Assembly (NCBI GenBank): GCA_002482005.1
Contig: DLFD01000009.1
Coordinates: forward strand, 13,635-77,634
Source: Lachnospiraceae bacterium UBA7729
GTDB lineage: Bacteria > Bacillota > Clostridia > Lachnospirales > Lachnospiraceae
Length of the DNA stretch: 64,000 bases
Direction: 5' to 3'
Position 1 is the first letter of the stretch. The number at the start of each line of letters is the position of its first letter. Below, in pieces: positions 18,747-27,545 of the stretch. The notes beneath the pieces were generated by a model. It worked only from the letters and a program-made list of their open reading frames with translations. It did not search any database and had not been told where the DNA came from. The translations under genes were made by a program, and so were the position numbers.

Positions 18747-18842
18747 CACTACTCATTTCCAATTGTTCCATATCTGGCAGTACTCATTTTTCAATAATTT
18801 TTTTGAGTAGTAAACTGAGTAGTAACACTTGTTCACTACTCA
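18747..18842. promoter_or_regulatory. Cluster of TGAGTAGT / ACTACTCA repeats
   Basis: CACTACTCA occurs at 18747-18755 and 18834-18842; TGAGTAGTA occurs at 18804-18812 and 18816-18824, and a shorter TACTCA at about 18780. TGAGTAGT (18816-18823) and ACTACTCA (18835-18842) form a perfect inverted repeat with an 11-base spacer. The cluster lies between the divergent abiE and phd-doc genes and may be an operator. The rest of 18550-18936 holds no gene that I can support. Confidence 0.45.
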
Positions 18843-18978
18843 ACTTATTTTTCAGCACAATCTTTCAGAGCATGGGGGAGACAAGTACTGAAGAGAAAAA
18901 GATAGATTCACAACTATATAGGCTATTTTTATCCTATTGTGCTATAGTAATGTCAGATTATCCAGGAGGATTGTGATT

Positions 18979-19221
18979 ATGACGATTGATACCAATACTG
19001 TTGTATCCATGACAGAAGCGAATCAGAATTTTTCCAGAGTTGCCCGCGTCGTTGACAAATATGGGAAAGCTGTTGTTTTCAAGAATAATGCTCCGCGTTA
19101 TCTGATCGTCGAATTTCCGGCCGCAGATAAAGCAGAACACGCATGTGATGAAGATGTGCTGTCTTCTGCAAGAAAACTGATGGATCAGTATGACGCTGCA
19201 TTTGCAGAACTTGCGAAATGA
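18979..19221 (+). CDS. phd: Phd/YefM-type antitoxin
   Basis: 80 residues from the ATG at 18979, with AGGAGGA nine bases upstream. The longer frame from 18937 has no ribosome binding site. It has the Phd fold signature VVSMTEANQNFSRVARVVDK and KAVVFKNNAPRYLIVEF, then a charged, probably disordered C-terminal toxin-binding tail. It overlaps doc by four bases (ATGA). Such antitoxins bind the operon promoter through their N-terminus and inhibit Doc with the C-terminus. Confidence 0.9.
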   Translation: MTIDTNTVVSMTEANQNFSRVARVVDKYGKAVVFKNNAPRYLIVEFPAADKAEHACDEDVLSSARKLMDQYDAAFAELAK

Positions 19222-19595
19222 TTACACTTACAAAAGATCAAATTCTTCTGCTTCACAAACAGCTGATTGCCCGATTCGGAGGTACTTTGGGAATCCGTGA
19301 CGAAGGGCTTCTCGATTCTGCCCTCAATGCTCCTTTCCAGTCATTTGATGGACAGGACTTATATGGTTCCATTCTGGAAAAGGCAGTAAGACTGGGGTTT
19401 GGTCTGGTCAGAGACCATCCCTTCTATGATGGAAATAAACGAATTGCTGCGCTTGCCATGCTCGTAACTTTGGATATGAACGGCATTGATCTAAACGCCA
19501 CGAATGCAGAACTTGCCGAAGAATTTCTGCAGGTAGCTGCAGGCGAAGGGAGCGCAGATGATCTGTTAAACTGGGTCTTGACACATGTGGACTGA
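19218..19595 (+). CDS. doc: Doc-type Fic-fold toxin
   Basis: 125 residues, the usual Doc length. The catalytic motif HPFYDGNKR matches the Doc consensus HxFx(D/N)(A/G)NKR. N-terminal ITLTKDQILLLHKQLIARFGG and GIRDEGLLDSALNAPFQSF are also typical. Doc phosphorylates elongation factor Tu and stops translation. Coupled to the antitoxin by an ATGA overlap. It looks intact. Confidence 0.92.
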   Translation: MITLTKDQILLLHKQLIARFGGTLGIRDEGLLDSALNAPFQSFDGQDLYGSILEKAVRLGFGLVRDHPFYDGNKRIAALAMLVTLDMNGIDLNATNAELAEEFLQVAAGEGSADDLLNWVLTHVD

Positions 19596-19639
19596 TCACA
19601 CTACGGTATCCGTCTTCTGAAGCATGAACTCTGTACATC

Positions 19640-19830
19640 TCTGAAAATTGAACTGTGGGAAAAGTGTGGGAAAACCGTTTTGACACGCCTTGGAAATACT
19701 GGATTTCCGCAGGTTCGGGAGGTCCGGTTCGTGTTTTGCCGTGGCAGACGAACAGGATTTTTATCTTATCTCTCATAACCTCTCAAAGTGGCGCAAAGCC
19801 TGATATTTGGGACTTCTCCGGCTTTGTCTA
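19640..19830 (-). other. Attachment-site scar B: LMW protein tyrosine phosphatase 5' end
   Basis: On the minus strand GAGAGG precedes an ATG at about 19776, and the frame reads MRDKIKILFVCHGK before losing similarity. The CCCACACTTTTCCCACAGT block about 90-110 bases further on is shared with scar C. On the plus strand the same block reads like an integrase tail (LWEKCGKTV). It is therefore best seen as a phosphatase gene start joined to an element end. The part from about 19700 to 19800 resembles 36690-36770 closely. Confidence 0.6.
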
Positions 19831-19962
19831 TCAGATGCCTGGTCTTCCGATCGAATCTTCAGGCTGCTGCCGGAAAATTACCCTTGTTCGAGGAAAGCCG
19901 ATCTGGTAAAATCATGATAATTGGAAGCATCACTTTAAATTATCCTGATTTATGGAGACTAT

Positions 19963-21189
19963 ATGGAATATTTGAACAGGGAACTCGAGCGCAAATTTCT
20001 GAAGATGAACCAATCTTTTAAGGCAATCATGGTTACAGGTGCCCGTCAAGTCGGGAAGACCACTATGCTCTGCCATCTGGCAGAGCATTCGGACCGGAAA
20101 TTTGTAACGATGGATAATCTTCAGGACAGGGAGCTCGCACGCAGGGATCCGAAACTGTTTTTTCAGATGTACCGTCCGCCTGTCATGATCGATGAAGTGC
20201 AAAAGGCACCGGAACTGTTCGATACCATCAAGGAGATCTGCGATCAGACAGACCGCACCGGACTGTTCTGGCTGACAGGTTCCGAAAGCGGGAAACTTCT
20301 TAAGGAAGCAGGGGATTCCCTGGCAGGCCGGGTCTGCATTCTCCGAATGTACGGATTTTCTCAACGGGAAAAACTGGGACTTACGGGTCTTCCGAAATTC
20401 TCATTTGAGTTGGATGACCTCCTGCAGCGCGAAAAACACTTCCCGGAGAACAGCATCATGGATGTCTTTGAATTCATCTGGCGTGGAACAATGCCGGGTA
20501 CCATGTCGATGGATCAGGAACAGCTTCAGGAATATTACAACTCATATGTGGATACTTACCTGATGCGCGATGCAATCGATGACAATGGGATCACCAATAC
20601 CGAAGGTTTCTTGAATGTTCTCAGGGCATGCGCCGCATTTACCGGCAATCTGGTGAACTATTCCGATCTGGCTGCAGCCGGCGGTGTATCCGTTCCGACA
20701 GCCAAAAGCTGGCTGAAAGTTCTCCAGAGTATGGGGGTAATTTGTCTTCTGGAGCCATGGTCGAACACTGAAGTGAAGCGACTGGTGAAAACACCGAAAC
20801 TGTACTTCTGCGATACCGGGCTGGCCGCCTTTCTGTCCATGTGGACTAGCCGGGATGTTCTCATGAACGGTGCTGCAAGCGGGCATTATTTTGAGAACTA
20901 TGTTGTCATAGAATTCATGAAACTGTATTCCGTATCTTCCTCAAAAGCAAACCTGACGTTCTATCGCGACTCTAACCAAAATCAGATCGATCTTGTCATC
21001 GAGGAAAACGGTCTGCTACATCCAATCGAAATCAAGCGGTCAGCTAACCCTGACAGGAAGCTTGTCAAAAGATTTCGTCTGCTGCATACGTCCTCGTGCG
21101 CTCCGGGAAGAGGTGCCATCGTTTGTATGACTGACAGAGTGCTTCCCCTTGATGAAAATAACTGTATGATTCCATGCAATATTGTGTGA
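19963..21189 (+). CDS. AAA ATPase with DUF4143 C-terminal domain
   Basis: 408 residues. Walker A is GARQVGKTTM (about residues 26-35), Walker B is VMIDEVQKAP, and the sensor region is WLTGSESGKLL. The DUF4143 half has LYFCDTGLAAFL, HYFENYVVIEF, and a nuclease-like ending QNQIDLVIEENGLLHPIEIK with the Asp and Glu-x-Lys of a PD-(D/E)XK fold. Such proteins are common, multicopy and of unknown role. The 70 bases before the start (TTTAAATT, TTTATGGAG, ATATGGAA) recur in diverged form at 57268-57332 without an ATPase behind them. The gene lies beside scar B and may be mobile cargo. Confidence 0.88.
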   Translation: MEYLNRELERKFLKMNQSFKAIMVTGARQVGKTTMLCHLAEHSDRKFVTMDNLQDRELARRDPKLFFQMYRPPVMIDEVQKAPELFDTIKEICDQTDRTGLFWLTGSESGKLLKEAGDSLAGRVCILRMYGFSQREKLGLTGLPKFSFELDDLLQREKHFPENSIMDVFEFIWRGTMPGTMSMDQEQLQEYYNSYVDTYLMRDAIDDNGITNTEGFLNVLRACAAFTGNLVNYSDLAAAGGVSVPTAKSWLKVLQSMGVICLLEPWSNTEVKRLVKTPKLYFCDTGLAAFLSMWTSRDVLMNGAASGHYFENYVVIEFMKLYSVSSSKANLTFYRDSNQNQIDLVIEENGLLHPIEIKRSANPDRKLVKRFRLLHTSSCAPGRGAIVCMTDRVLPLDENNCMIPCNIV

Positions 21190-21214
21190 GAGGATATAGC
21201 AGAAATACCCGCTG

Positions 21215-21600
21215 ACTGCCATTCCTTCGGGAATATTATGAAGTGCTGCCGCAAGAACCATCATCGTAGTCTGCTGCAGATGGCTGTGAGGTCCTTCGGG
21301 CACATTGCTGAAGCGATGAAGATGCGGAATGATGTGGTCCAGTAAAAGCAGGAACAGCGTACCCGCCAAATATCCCAACCCCGCCGGAAGGAAAGCAAAT
21401 TTTCCCATCTTGCTGCTTTCCTGCATGGCAGGAATCAGGAGACTCCAGACAGAAGCAGCAACCATGACACCGGTGGCAAAGCCTGTCAGTATTTTCTGGA
21501 CAGTTTCATTCAGTTGTTCTTTCATCAGGAACACGCAGGCGGCACCGGCTGATGTTCCGATTCAGGGGATAAAAATCCCCTGAATCACTTCCGTTTTCAT
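21215..21600 (-). pseudogene. ZIP-family metal transporter, nonsense mutation and lost 3' half
   Basis: From the ATG at 21600 the minus strand reads MKTEVIQGIFIP, a TGA stop at 21579-21581 area, then IGTSAGAACVFLMKEQLNE and GFATGVMVAASVWSLLIP in the same frame. Both are typical of ZIP transporters, as are the pair HIIPHLHR and HNIPEGMAVS with its metal-binding His and Glu. Similarity ends there, and the frame runs into the antisense of the upstream ATPase. So the gene has an early in-frame stop and lacks its last helices. The stop codon lies inside a perfect 12-bp hairpin. Confidence 0.8.
21559..21586. repeat. Perfect 12-bp inverted repeat holding the ZIP stop codon
   Basis: GATTCAGGGGAT (21559-21570) and ATCCCCTGAATC (21575-21586) are exact reverse complements around a 4-base loop. 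The in-frame TGA of the ZIP pseudogene is part of one arm. Confidence 0.85.
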
Positions 21601-21702
21601 TTGAATATATTCCACAGGATTATTTGTCCGCTTGTAATCTACTTCCCTGATTCCTGTCATATACTCTTTGTCCATACAGCATATCATCTGCACGGCTCCT
21701 TC

Positions 21703-23448
21703 TTATGCATGGCCTGCGATCTTCCAGGAAACAGCGTGCCTGCGATCCTGAATGAACTGCCGATAGATGCCTTCCTGCGCTATCAGCTCTTCATGTGTGC
21801 CACGCTGGACGATCCTGCCATTGCTGATGACAGCGATCTGGTCGGCATGCCGGACTGTCTTGAGCCGGTGCGCGATCATGACGACCGTTTTCTCCTTTGT
21901 GAGCGCTTCAATGGCATGGACCAGCTTGTCCTCATTTTCCGGATCCACGTTGGCTGTTGCCTCATCCAGAATGATGATCGGTGCATCCTTCATAATGGCC
22001 CGGGCGATCGAAATGCGCTGCCGCTCGCCGCCGGAAAGCGAAGCACCGCCTTCTCCGATCAGGGTATCATAGCCGTCCGGAAGCCGGGAGATGAATTCAT
22101 GACAGCAGGCCTTTTTTGCCGCCTCGATGATCTCTTCCCTGGAAGCGCCTGGTCTTCCGAAAGCGATGTTGTTTGCGATCGTATCGCTGAAAAGGTACAC
22201 GTTCTGAAATACAAAGGCGAAGTTCTTCATCAGGCTGTCATAGTCATAGTTCCGGATGTCAAGCCCATCCAGAGTGATAGAGCCCTCATCCACGTCCCAG
22301 AACCGGGCCAGCAGCTGACTCAGGGTCGTCTTGCCTCCTCCGGAAGGACCGACTAAGGCTGTAGACTTCTTCTCGGGGATCGTAAGTGAAACATCGTCGA
22401 TGACCTTCCGCCTGTCATAGGAAAAGCTGACATCTCTGACCACCAGCGTATGACCTGCAGGCACGTGCTTCTCGCCCTCCAGCTTCATGGTAGGTGTCGC
22501 CAGTGCTTCATTTCCCTTATCCACACAGATGTCTACACTTCTGAGCAGCGTGCTGAAGGATCCGGCCATATCCAGGCTTTCAAAGATCATGAATGCGCAG
22601 ACGATCATCATGACTGCAGTGGCAAGTTCCATGCTGCCGGTCAGGCAAAACCAGATGGAGGCCAGCGTTATGGCCACACCGGACAGCTTGGAGATAAGGT
22701 TCTGCAGGAAGGAAAAGATCACAGCCGGCTTTTCCAGCGCAAATGCGGCCCCGGCTACCCTGTCCGCTGCCTCATAGACCTCTGTAATGCGGGATCCGGA
22801 CAGGTTGAATGCCTTCACCTCGGCAATGCCCTGGACATATTCCAGCACTTTGCTGACAAGATTTTCATCCGCTGCGATCTTGTCAGCGTTCTGATTCCGG
22901 ACAGCGGTCTGCTGTACAGAACTTAGCAGCAGAAACAACATCACACCTGCCAGACCGATCAATGCGACACGCCAGTCGAAGAAGAACATAAACAGGAGGA
23001 TGACTGCGGTGGTCAGGTATCCCTTTGAAACCATCATGACGACGCGGGATCCCAGGTTGGACAGGTTCTCCATTGTATTCGTAGCTACAGATGCCACCCG
23101 GCCGAGCCCCTGAGCGTTGAAATAGCCCATGGGCACATAACGCAGATGTTCGGCGATCTCAATGCGCTTATTGCAGGCAGCCCTGTAGCCTGCCTCCGTC
23201 TGCAGCATGGTCGTTTTCATGGCGATAAGGGAGCTCAGGATCACAGAAATCAGGATCATGCCGCAGGCCTGCCAGGCGACTTTCGCGCTCAGTGTCCCTG
23301 CGAGCAGATTTTTGATCACCAGATAAGCAGCAGGTACACGCATAGCCTGGATCAGTGCCGCAAACACACTCAGCAGAATGGCTGCATAAAACTTCTTCTT
23401 GTTTTCCTCTCCGCAGAAGTCAAAGAATTTTTTCAGGGTACCGATCAT
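21703..23448 (-). CDS. ABC exporter half-transporter (permease-ATPase), subunit 2
   Basis: 581 residues. Six predicted membrane helices (about 1-310) precede a complete nucleotide-binding domain with Walker A GPSGGGKTT, signature LSGGERQR, Walker B IIILDEAT and the H-loop IAHRL. It overlaps the next upstream half-transporter gene by four bases, so the two form a heterodimer. The closest family impression is the IrtAB/YbtPQ-like group involved in siderophore import or metal-chelate handling. The nearby AraC regulator and secreted ZinT-like protein fit a metallophore or metal-limitation role, but drug or peptide export cannot be excluded. Confidence 0.9.
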   Translation of the reverse strand: MIGTLKKFFDFCGEENKKKFYAAILLSVFAALIQAMRVPAAYLVIKNLLAGTLSAKVAWQACGMILISVILSSLIAMKTTMLQTEAGYRAACNKRIEIAEHLRYVPMGYFNAQGLGRVASVATNTMENLSNLGSRVVMMVSKGYLTTAVILLFMFFFDWRVALIGLAGVMLFLLLSSVQQTAVRNQNADKIAADENLVSKVLEYVQGIAEVKAFNLSGSRITEVYEAADRVAGAAFALEKPAVIFSFLQNLISKLSGVAITLASIWFCLTGSMELATAVMMIVCAFMIFESLDMAGSFSTLLRSVDICVDKGNEALATPTMKLEGEKHVPAGHTLVVRDVSFSYDRRKVIDDVSLTIPEKKSTALVGPSGGGKTTLSQLLARFWDVDEGSITLDGLDIRNYDYDSLMKNFAFVFQNVYLFSDTIANNIAFGRPGASREEIIEAAKKACCHEFISRLPDGYDTLIGEGGASLSGGERQRISIARAIMKDAPIIILDEATANVDPENEDKLVHAIEALTKEKTVVMIAHRLKTVRHADQIAVISNGRIVQRGTHEELIAQEGIYRQFIQDRRHAVSWKIAGHA

Positions 23449-25208
23449 GCGCTCACCTCCTCATCCTTGTCGTGCACAGCGATATGAGCCTTCCACATTT
23501 CTCTGTAAAGTTCACAGGACGAAAGCAGTTCCTCCTGTTTGCCGCTGGCGAGAATGGTCCCGTCTTTTACCACAAATATCCGGTCAGCATCTGATATGGT
23601 GGACAGCCTGTGTGCGATGACGATGACCGTTTTCCCCTGCATCAGTTTTGCCAGGGAGTGCTGGATCACGGCTTCACTTTCAGGATCCGTATAGCTGGTA
23701 GCCTCGTCCAGGATCACGATCGGTGCATCCTTCAGCATAGCGCGGGCGATGGAAATGCGCTGGCGCTCGCCTCCGGACAGGTGGCTGCCGGAGCCGCCGC
23801 ACATGGTCTGATATCCGTTCTCCAAATGCAGGATGAATTCGTGACAGCCGCAGCGTTTTGCGGCATCCATCACTTCCTCATCCGTGGCGTCCGGTCTGCC
23901 GAGGCGGATATTGTCCATGACAGACAGATTGAACAGATAGTTTTCCTGGGACACATACGCTATATAGCGGTTGTAGTCTTCTATGGGGAGCTTTCTGATA
24001 TCCACTCCGCCGATACGGACGGCGCCGTTCTTCACATCCCACAGGGAGGCGATCAGCCGGGCAATGGTGGACTTGCCGGAGCCGGAAGGCCCGACCAGGG
24101 CATTCACCGTGCCGGACTCTGCGCGAAGGGAGATACCATGCAGCACCTCTTCTTCTTTATAAGCAAACCGCACATTATCCAATTCGACACTGCCGTCAGC
24201 CGGCAGTGCTTCTGCCTTCTGCGGACGCACCAGATCTTCCTGGTCCATGATATCCGCCACTTCCCCCATGATCACCGGAATCGTGGCAAGGTCATCGGTA
24301 TAACTGAAAACGGTCAGCAGCGGCGTGACGATGCCGAACGAAAGAATAATACAGAAGATGAAGTCTGCGGCGGTCAGGCTCCCGTCCATACAGTAAAAGG
24401 CACCGGCAGGCAGGATGCCGATCAAAGTCGCCGGTAAAAAAGCCATGCCGAAGCTCTGTTCTACAGTGCAGGCGCGCATCCAGTCAATAAAGCAGTCTGC
24501 TCCTTCTTTCGCAGCACGGACAAACTTCTCATACGAGCTGCCGGACTGACCGAAGGCCTTTATGACTTCGATACCGTTAATGTACTCTACGGCGGTGCTG
24601 TTCAGCGTCTTAGTCTTCTCGATCGTCTGAGGATAGTACTTCGGGTATTTCATCATCATGACCGTGAAGGAGGCAAGACCAACGGGGACCGTGACCAGAG
24701 ACCACAGGCCGACCCTCCAGTCCACGTGCATCAGATAGACAAAGAAAGCAATAGCCCCGCAGATATTTGCTGTGAATTCCGGCAGCATGTGCGCCAGGGT
24801 GACTTCTATGGAATCCACACGCTCACAGATCGTGTTTTTATAGGCGCCGGATGGGTTTTCCTGCACAGTACCCAGCGGCAGGCGGGAGAGCTTTTCCAGA
24901 ATGCCCTTTCGGATGGAGGCGAGAACCTTGAAGGTCGCGCCATGAGAAATCGCTGTGGAGCCGGCGTGAAGCAGGTACCGGGCTGCCCAGCAGGCGGCAA
25001 TCACCAGACTGCGGTTCAGGTACCAGGCCCACTCCCTGTCCTGAGATACCAGATGCGTGATAACATCTGCCATAACCACATAGGCAGCCACCAGGAAGCC
25101 GACGCCGGATACGGCCAGAAGAATACTGAGTACATACCGGCCCCGGTATCCTTTCGTAAAGTGAAACAGCCAGGGAATGCCGTTCGGGTTGGTATTGGAA
25201 TCATTCAT
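23445..25208 (-). CDS. ABC exporter half-transporter (permease-ATPase), subunit 1
   Basis: 587 residues; AGGAGG lies ten bases before the ATG. Membrane domain at about 20-310, then Walker A GPSGSGKST, signature LSGGERQR, Walker B IVILDEAT and H-loop IAHRL. All catalytic motifs are canonical in both subunits. First gene of a two-gene operon, with ATGA coupling to its partner. As with the partner, an IrtAB/YbtPQ-type relationship is my best guess. Confidence 0.9.
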   Translation of the reverse strand: MNDSNTNPNGIPWLFHFTKGYRGRYVLSILLAVSGVGFLVAAYVVMADVITHLVSQDREWAWYLNRSLVIAACWAARYLLHAGSTAISHGATFKVLASIRKGILEKLSRLPLGTVQENPSGAYKNTICERVDSIEVTLAHMLPEFTANICGAIAFFVYLMHVDWRVGLWSLVTVPVGLASFTVMMMKYPKYYPQTIEKTKTLNSTAVEYINGIEVIKAFGQSGSSYEKFVRAAKEGADCFIDWMRACTVEQSFGMAFLPATLIGILPAGAFYCMDGSLTAADFIFCIILSFGIVTPLLTVFSYTDDLATIPVIMGEVADIMDQEDLVRPQKAEALPADGSVELDNVRFAYKEEEVLHGISLRAESGTVNALVGPSGSGKSTIARLIASLWDVKNGAVRIGGVDIRKLPIEDYNRYIAYVSQENYLFNLSVMDNIRLGRPDATDEEVMDAAKRCGCHEFILHLENGYQTMCGGSGSHLSGGERQRISIARAMLKDAPIVILDEATSYTDPESEAVIQHSLAKLMQGKTVIVIAHRLSTISDADRIFVVKDGTILASGKQEELLSSCELYREMWKAHIAVHDKDEEVSA

Positions 25209-25244
25209 GGCGATGTTCCTCCTTATATCAACACATTGAACACA

Positions 25245-25290
25245 CTAAAACAGCAAAACGCCAGTGATGCCGGATCAGATCACTGACGCT
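25245..25290 (-). terminator. Terminator of the secreted ZinT-like gene
   Basis: Minus strand CGTCAGTGAT and ATCACTGGCG pair (one G-U) around a 10-base loop, followed by TTTTGCTGTTTT. It insulates the ABC genes from the upstream gene. Confidence 0.6.
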
Positions 25291-25315
25291 TCGCATATCA
25301 TGAACTTATTCTGCG

Positions 25316-26005
25316 TTACTCTTCATCGCCGCTTAGATTTTCCGACGCGAACAGATCAATGCAGTTTGTCATCAGTTCTTCATCATAGTCTGCAGGGATC
25401 GCAGCCGCATTCCAGTAAGCGTACTGTCCTTCCGTCCACTGGTCCATCCCTTCCAGATCTTCACCATAGCGGAACTCCAGATGATATGTAGTATCCGGCG
25501 TATCCGGGAGAAATACAAAATATGTAAATTCTCCGGAATCAGGATCGCTGCTCTCGTAATAAGTCTGTTCAAACTCGGACGTCTGATCCATCCGCTTATA
25601 CGTGTGGCTGAACACTTCCTCTCCGTTCTCATCAAGGCCGGTGATCTGATCCCCGTCAATAACAAACTTTTTTACCCCGCCAAGGAAATAGCAGTCAAAC
25701 ACAGCTGTTTCCGGCGCAGACTCATAGGTTTTGACGGCCTCTTCCCCATAGATCTCACCCATGCAGGATCCAAGAAGCATAGAAACTGTATCCTCTGCCG
25801 CCTCTTCTCCCGTGACCGGTGTCACTGCGGAAAGCCACTTTTCATGGTACTCTTCTTTGGATAACTCGGGAAATAGTTCCACATACTCCCCGCTGATGCT
25901 GCTCAGGTAATCCTCATCCGCCTCTGTCTCAGCGCCAAAAGATGTCATTGTCAGAGCAGAAATCATAGAAATGCTGATCAGTGCTGTCAATACTTTATTG
26001 TTCAT
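25316..26005 (-). CDS. Secreted acidic protein, possibly ZinT-like
   Basis: 229 residues with a clear signal peptide (MNNKVLTALISISMISALTM, cleavage probably after SFGA). The mature protein is very acidic. FPELSKEEYHEKWLSA, the strand VKKFVIDGDQITGLDENGEE and the ending YHLEFRYGEDLEGMDQW with YAYWNAAAIP recall ZinT/AdcA C-terminal domains, which bind zinc. The His-rich zinc site of ZinT is not obvious, so the call is tentative. Located between a heterodimeric ABC transporter and a divergent AraC regulator. Confidence 0.6.
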   Translation of the reverse strand: MNNKVLTALISISMISALTMTSFGAETEADEDYLSSISGEYVELFPELSKEEYHEKWLSAVTPVTGEEAAEDTVSMLLGSCMGEIYGEEAVKTYESAPETAVFDCYFLGGVKKFVIDGDQITGLDENGEEVFSHTYKRMDQTSEFEQTYYESSDPDSGEFTYFVFLPDTPDTTYHLEFRYGEDLEGMDQWTEGQYAYWNAAAIPADYDEELMTNCIDLFASENLSGDEE

Positions 26006-26172
26006 TAGATACTCCTTCCTAAGGTTTGAAATAACTACCTGTTAAAATCATATCATCTTGTTCAGTCTAATCAAGGTCCAAAAAAGTATTTTAGATCCAA
26101 AGCGCAGCAGATTTTTCAGGTGTATACTAATGATGCCGGAGGCAGAACTATCTTCCTGCCCCAGCTTATGAT

Positions 26173-27186
26173 GTGAAAAGCAGCCTTACAGATATGGAAA
26201 GTGGGAAGTCTGGAGTCATGGGGAGTGAAAAAAACAGCTTTGCGGCAGCAAATCTTTCAAAATATGTCATCACCGGGAACAGAGGGCATTATGTCGGAAC
26301 ATTGCGCGATCCTGCGGCCGGAAAATTTGAAACATTTCTACTGTGCCCGGGACTGGAGATCTCCTTTATCCGGATCCATACGGACTCCTGGCCTTTTCCG
26401 GAGCTCCCTGACAGATCTGATCTGCTGATCATCAATATCTGCCTTTCAGGCAGGTGCGAGGTAACCCTTTCAGGCGAACAGTCTGTGATCCTTTCATCTG
26501 CAGAATTTTCTTTCGGTCCTCAGACAGCAATAAAGGATTTCTATTATCCGGGAGGCATCTATGAAGGCCTGGAGATTTTTCTGGACCAATCTGTTCTGGC
26601 GCGGGACAGCGGCAATTTTCTTTCCTTCTCGGGGATCAGCCTGCCTCTTCTCCGTTCCCGATACGGGTGCGATGAGAATCTGTATGTCAGCAGCTGCCCT
26701 GAAGACGTTCTGCGGGCAGCCTCACAGATCTGGCAGCTGTGTCAGTCAGAAGATATCGGCGGAATTCGCCTGTTTACTGCGCTTCTTCTGCACGCAATGC
26801 AGAATTCTGAGATCAAGCCGGCAAATGTAGTATATCTTACCCATTCCCAGGTGATGATTGCGAAGTCTGCACAGCGTGATGCGACCGCAGATCTGTCCGT
26901 CAGGATCCCGGCAGCGCGGTTTGCTGAGAAATTCAATATCAGCGAGAGTAGCTTTCTATTATATTTTAAGAGTGTGTTTGGCGAAACATACAGAAAATTT
27001 ATGCAGAGGCAGAGAATTGAACAAGCCCGGAAACTTCTCACCCATTCTGATATAAAGATCGGCGACATATGTCGTCTTATCGGCTACGAAAATCAGGGTA
27101 AGTTTGCAAGGACTTTTCAAAAATGGTCGGGTTCCACGCCTCTGGAGTATCGAAGAGAATCCAGAACCGATTCCGCGAGGGAATAG
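26173..27186 (+). CDS. AraC-family transcriptional regulator
   Basis: 337 residues if the GTG at 26173 is used; ATG at 26218 (with GGGAAG nine bases upstream) is at least as likely and gives 322 residues. The C-terminal AraC domain has both helix-turn-helix units: IPAARFAEKFNISESSFLLYF and KIGDICRLIGYENQGKFARTF (the second near the end, followed by WSGSTPLEYRR). The N-terminal half is a probable ligand-sensing cupin. Divergent to the secreted protein gene and the ABC exporter operon, which it probably controls in the manner of YbtA/PchR-type regulators. Confidence 0.88.
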   Translation: MKSSLTDMESGKSGVMGSEKNSFAAANLSKYVITGNRGHYVGTLRDPAAGKFETFLLCPGLEISFIRIHTDSWPFPELPDRSDLLIINICLSGRCEVTLSGEQSVILSSAEFSFGPQTAIKDFYYPGGIYEGLEIFLDQSVLARDSGNFLSFSGISLPLLRSRYGCDENLYVSSCPEDVLRAASQIWQLCQSEDIGGIRLFTALLLHAMQNSEIKPANVVYLTHSQVMIAKSAQRDATADLSVRIPAARFAEKFNISESSFLLYFKSVFGETYRKFMQRQRIEQARKLLTHSDIKIGDICRLIGYENQGKFARTFQKWSGSTPLEYRRESRTDSARE

Positions 27187-27198
27187 TATTGATTTATC

Positions 27199-27217
27199 CG
27201 TGTTTTCCCTCATTTTT
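27199..27217. repeat. 19-bp direct repeat, left copy
   Basis: CGTGTTTTCCCTCATTTTT here and at 31562-31580 are identical and flank the transposase, the second ATPase and two 5'-truncated genes. Confidence 0.6.
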
Positions 27218-27250
27218 CCTTATATTTCCGGGCTTTTTCGAAGATGCGGT
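27208..27250. repeat. 43-bp perfect repeat, copy 2
   Basis: Identical to 11313-11355. On the minus strand it again encodes RIFEKARKYKEK before a stop, here preceded by MGKGN instead of MGHGD. The remainder of 27251-27490 carries no gene that I can support. Confidence 0.85.
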
Positions 27251-27491
27251 TTCCTTTTCCCATGAGGAATTCTGGCATAATCAGGCATAAAATCGCATAT
27301 TCTTGACTAATACTTTCCCAATCTACCGGACTATAGAAAAGAACTAAAACGAATGGTTTTGATCCTTTCTTAGTCCGAACTTCGATTGCATTGTTTGAAT
27401 ATTGCTCCTTGAAGCCTTGTTTTACGCCATTTTGCGGCTTCGGCTAGCCATTTCGGAGCGAAGTTCTTTGACAATATAATCTAAATAATCC

Positions 27492-27529
27492 TTCATATAT
27501 AGTACCGTATATGCTATAATGTACTATAT
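27492..27529 (+). promoter_or_regulatory. Transposase promoter inside a 9-bp inverted repeat
   Basis: Extended -10 TGCTATAAT (TATAAT 27515-27520) lies 17 bases after TTCATA (27492-27497). ATATAGTAC (27497-27505) and GTACTATAT (27521-27529) are perfect inverted repeats bracketing the -10 element, a possible operator. Confidence 0.6.
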
Positions 27530-27545
27530 AAAGGAGGGTTATTTT

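Noticed and set aside
19408..19776. 122-residue open frame starting MRDKIKILFVCHGK as a functional phosphatase
   Set aside because: Only the first residues are phosphatase-like; it then runs antisense through doc. It is a scar and not a gene.
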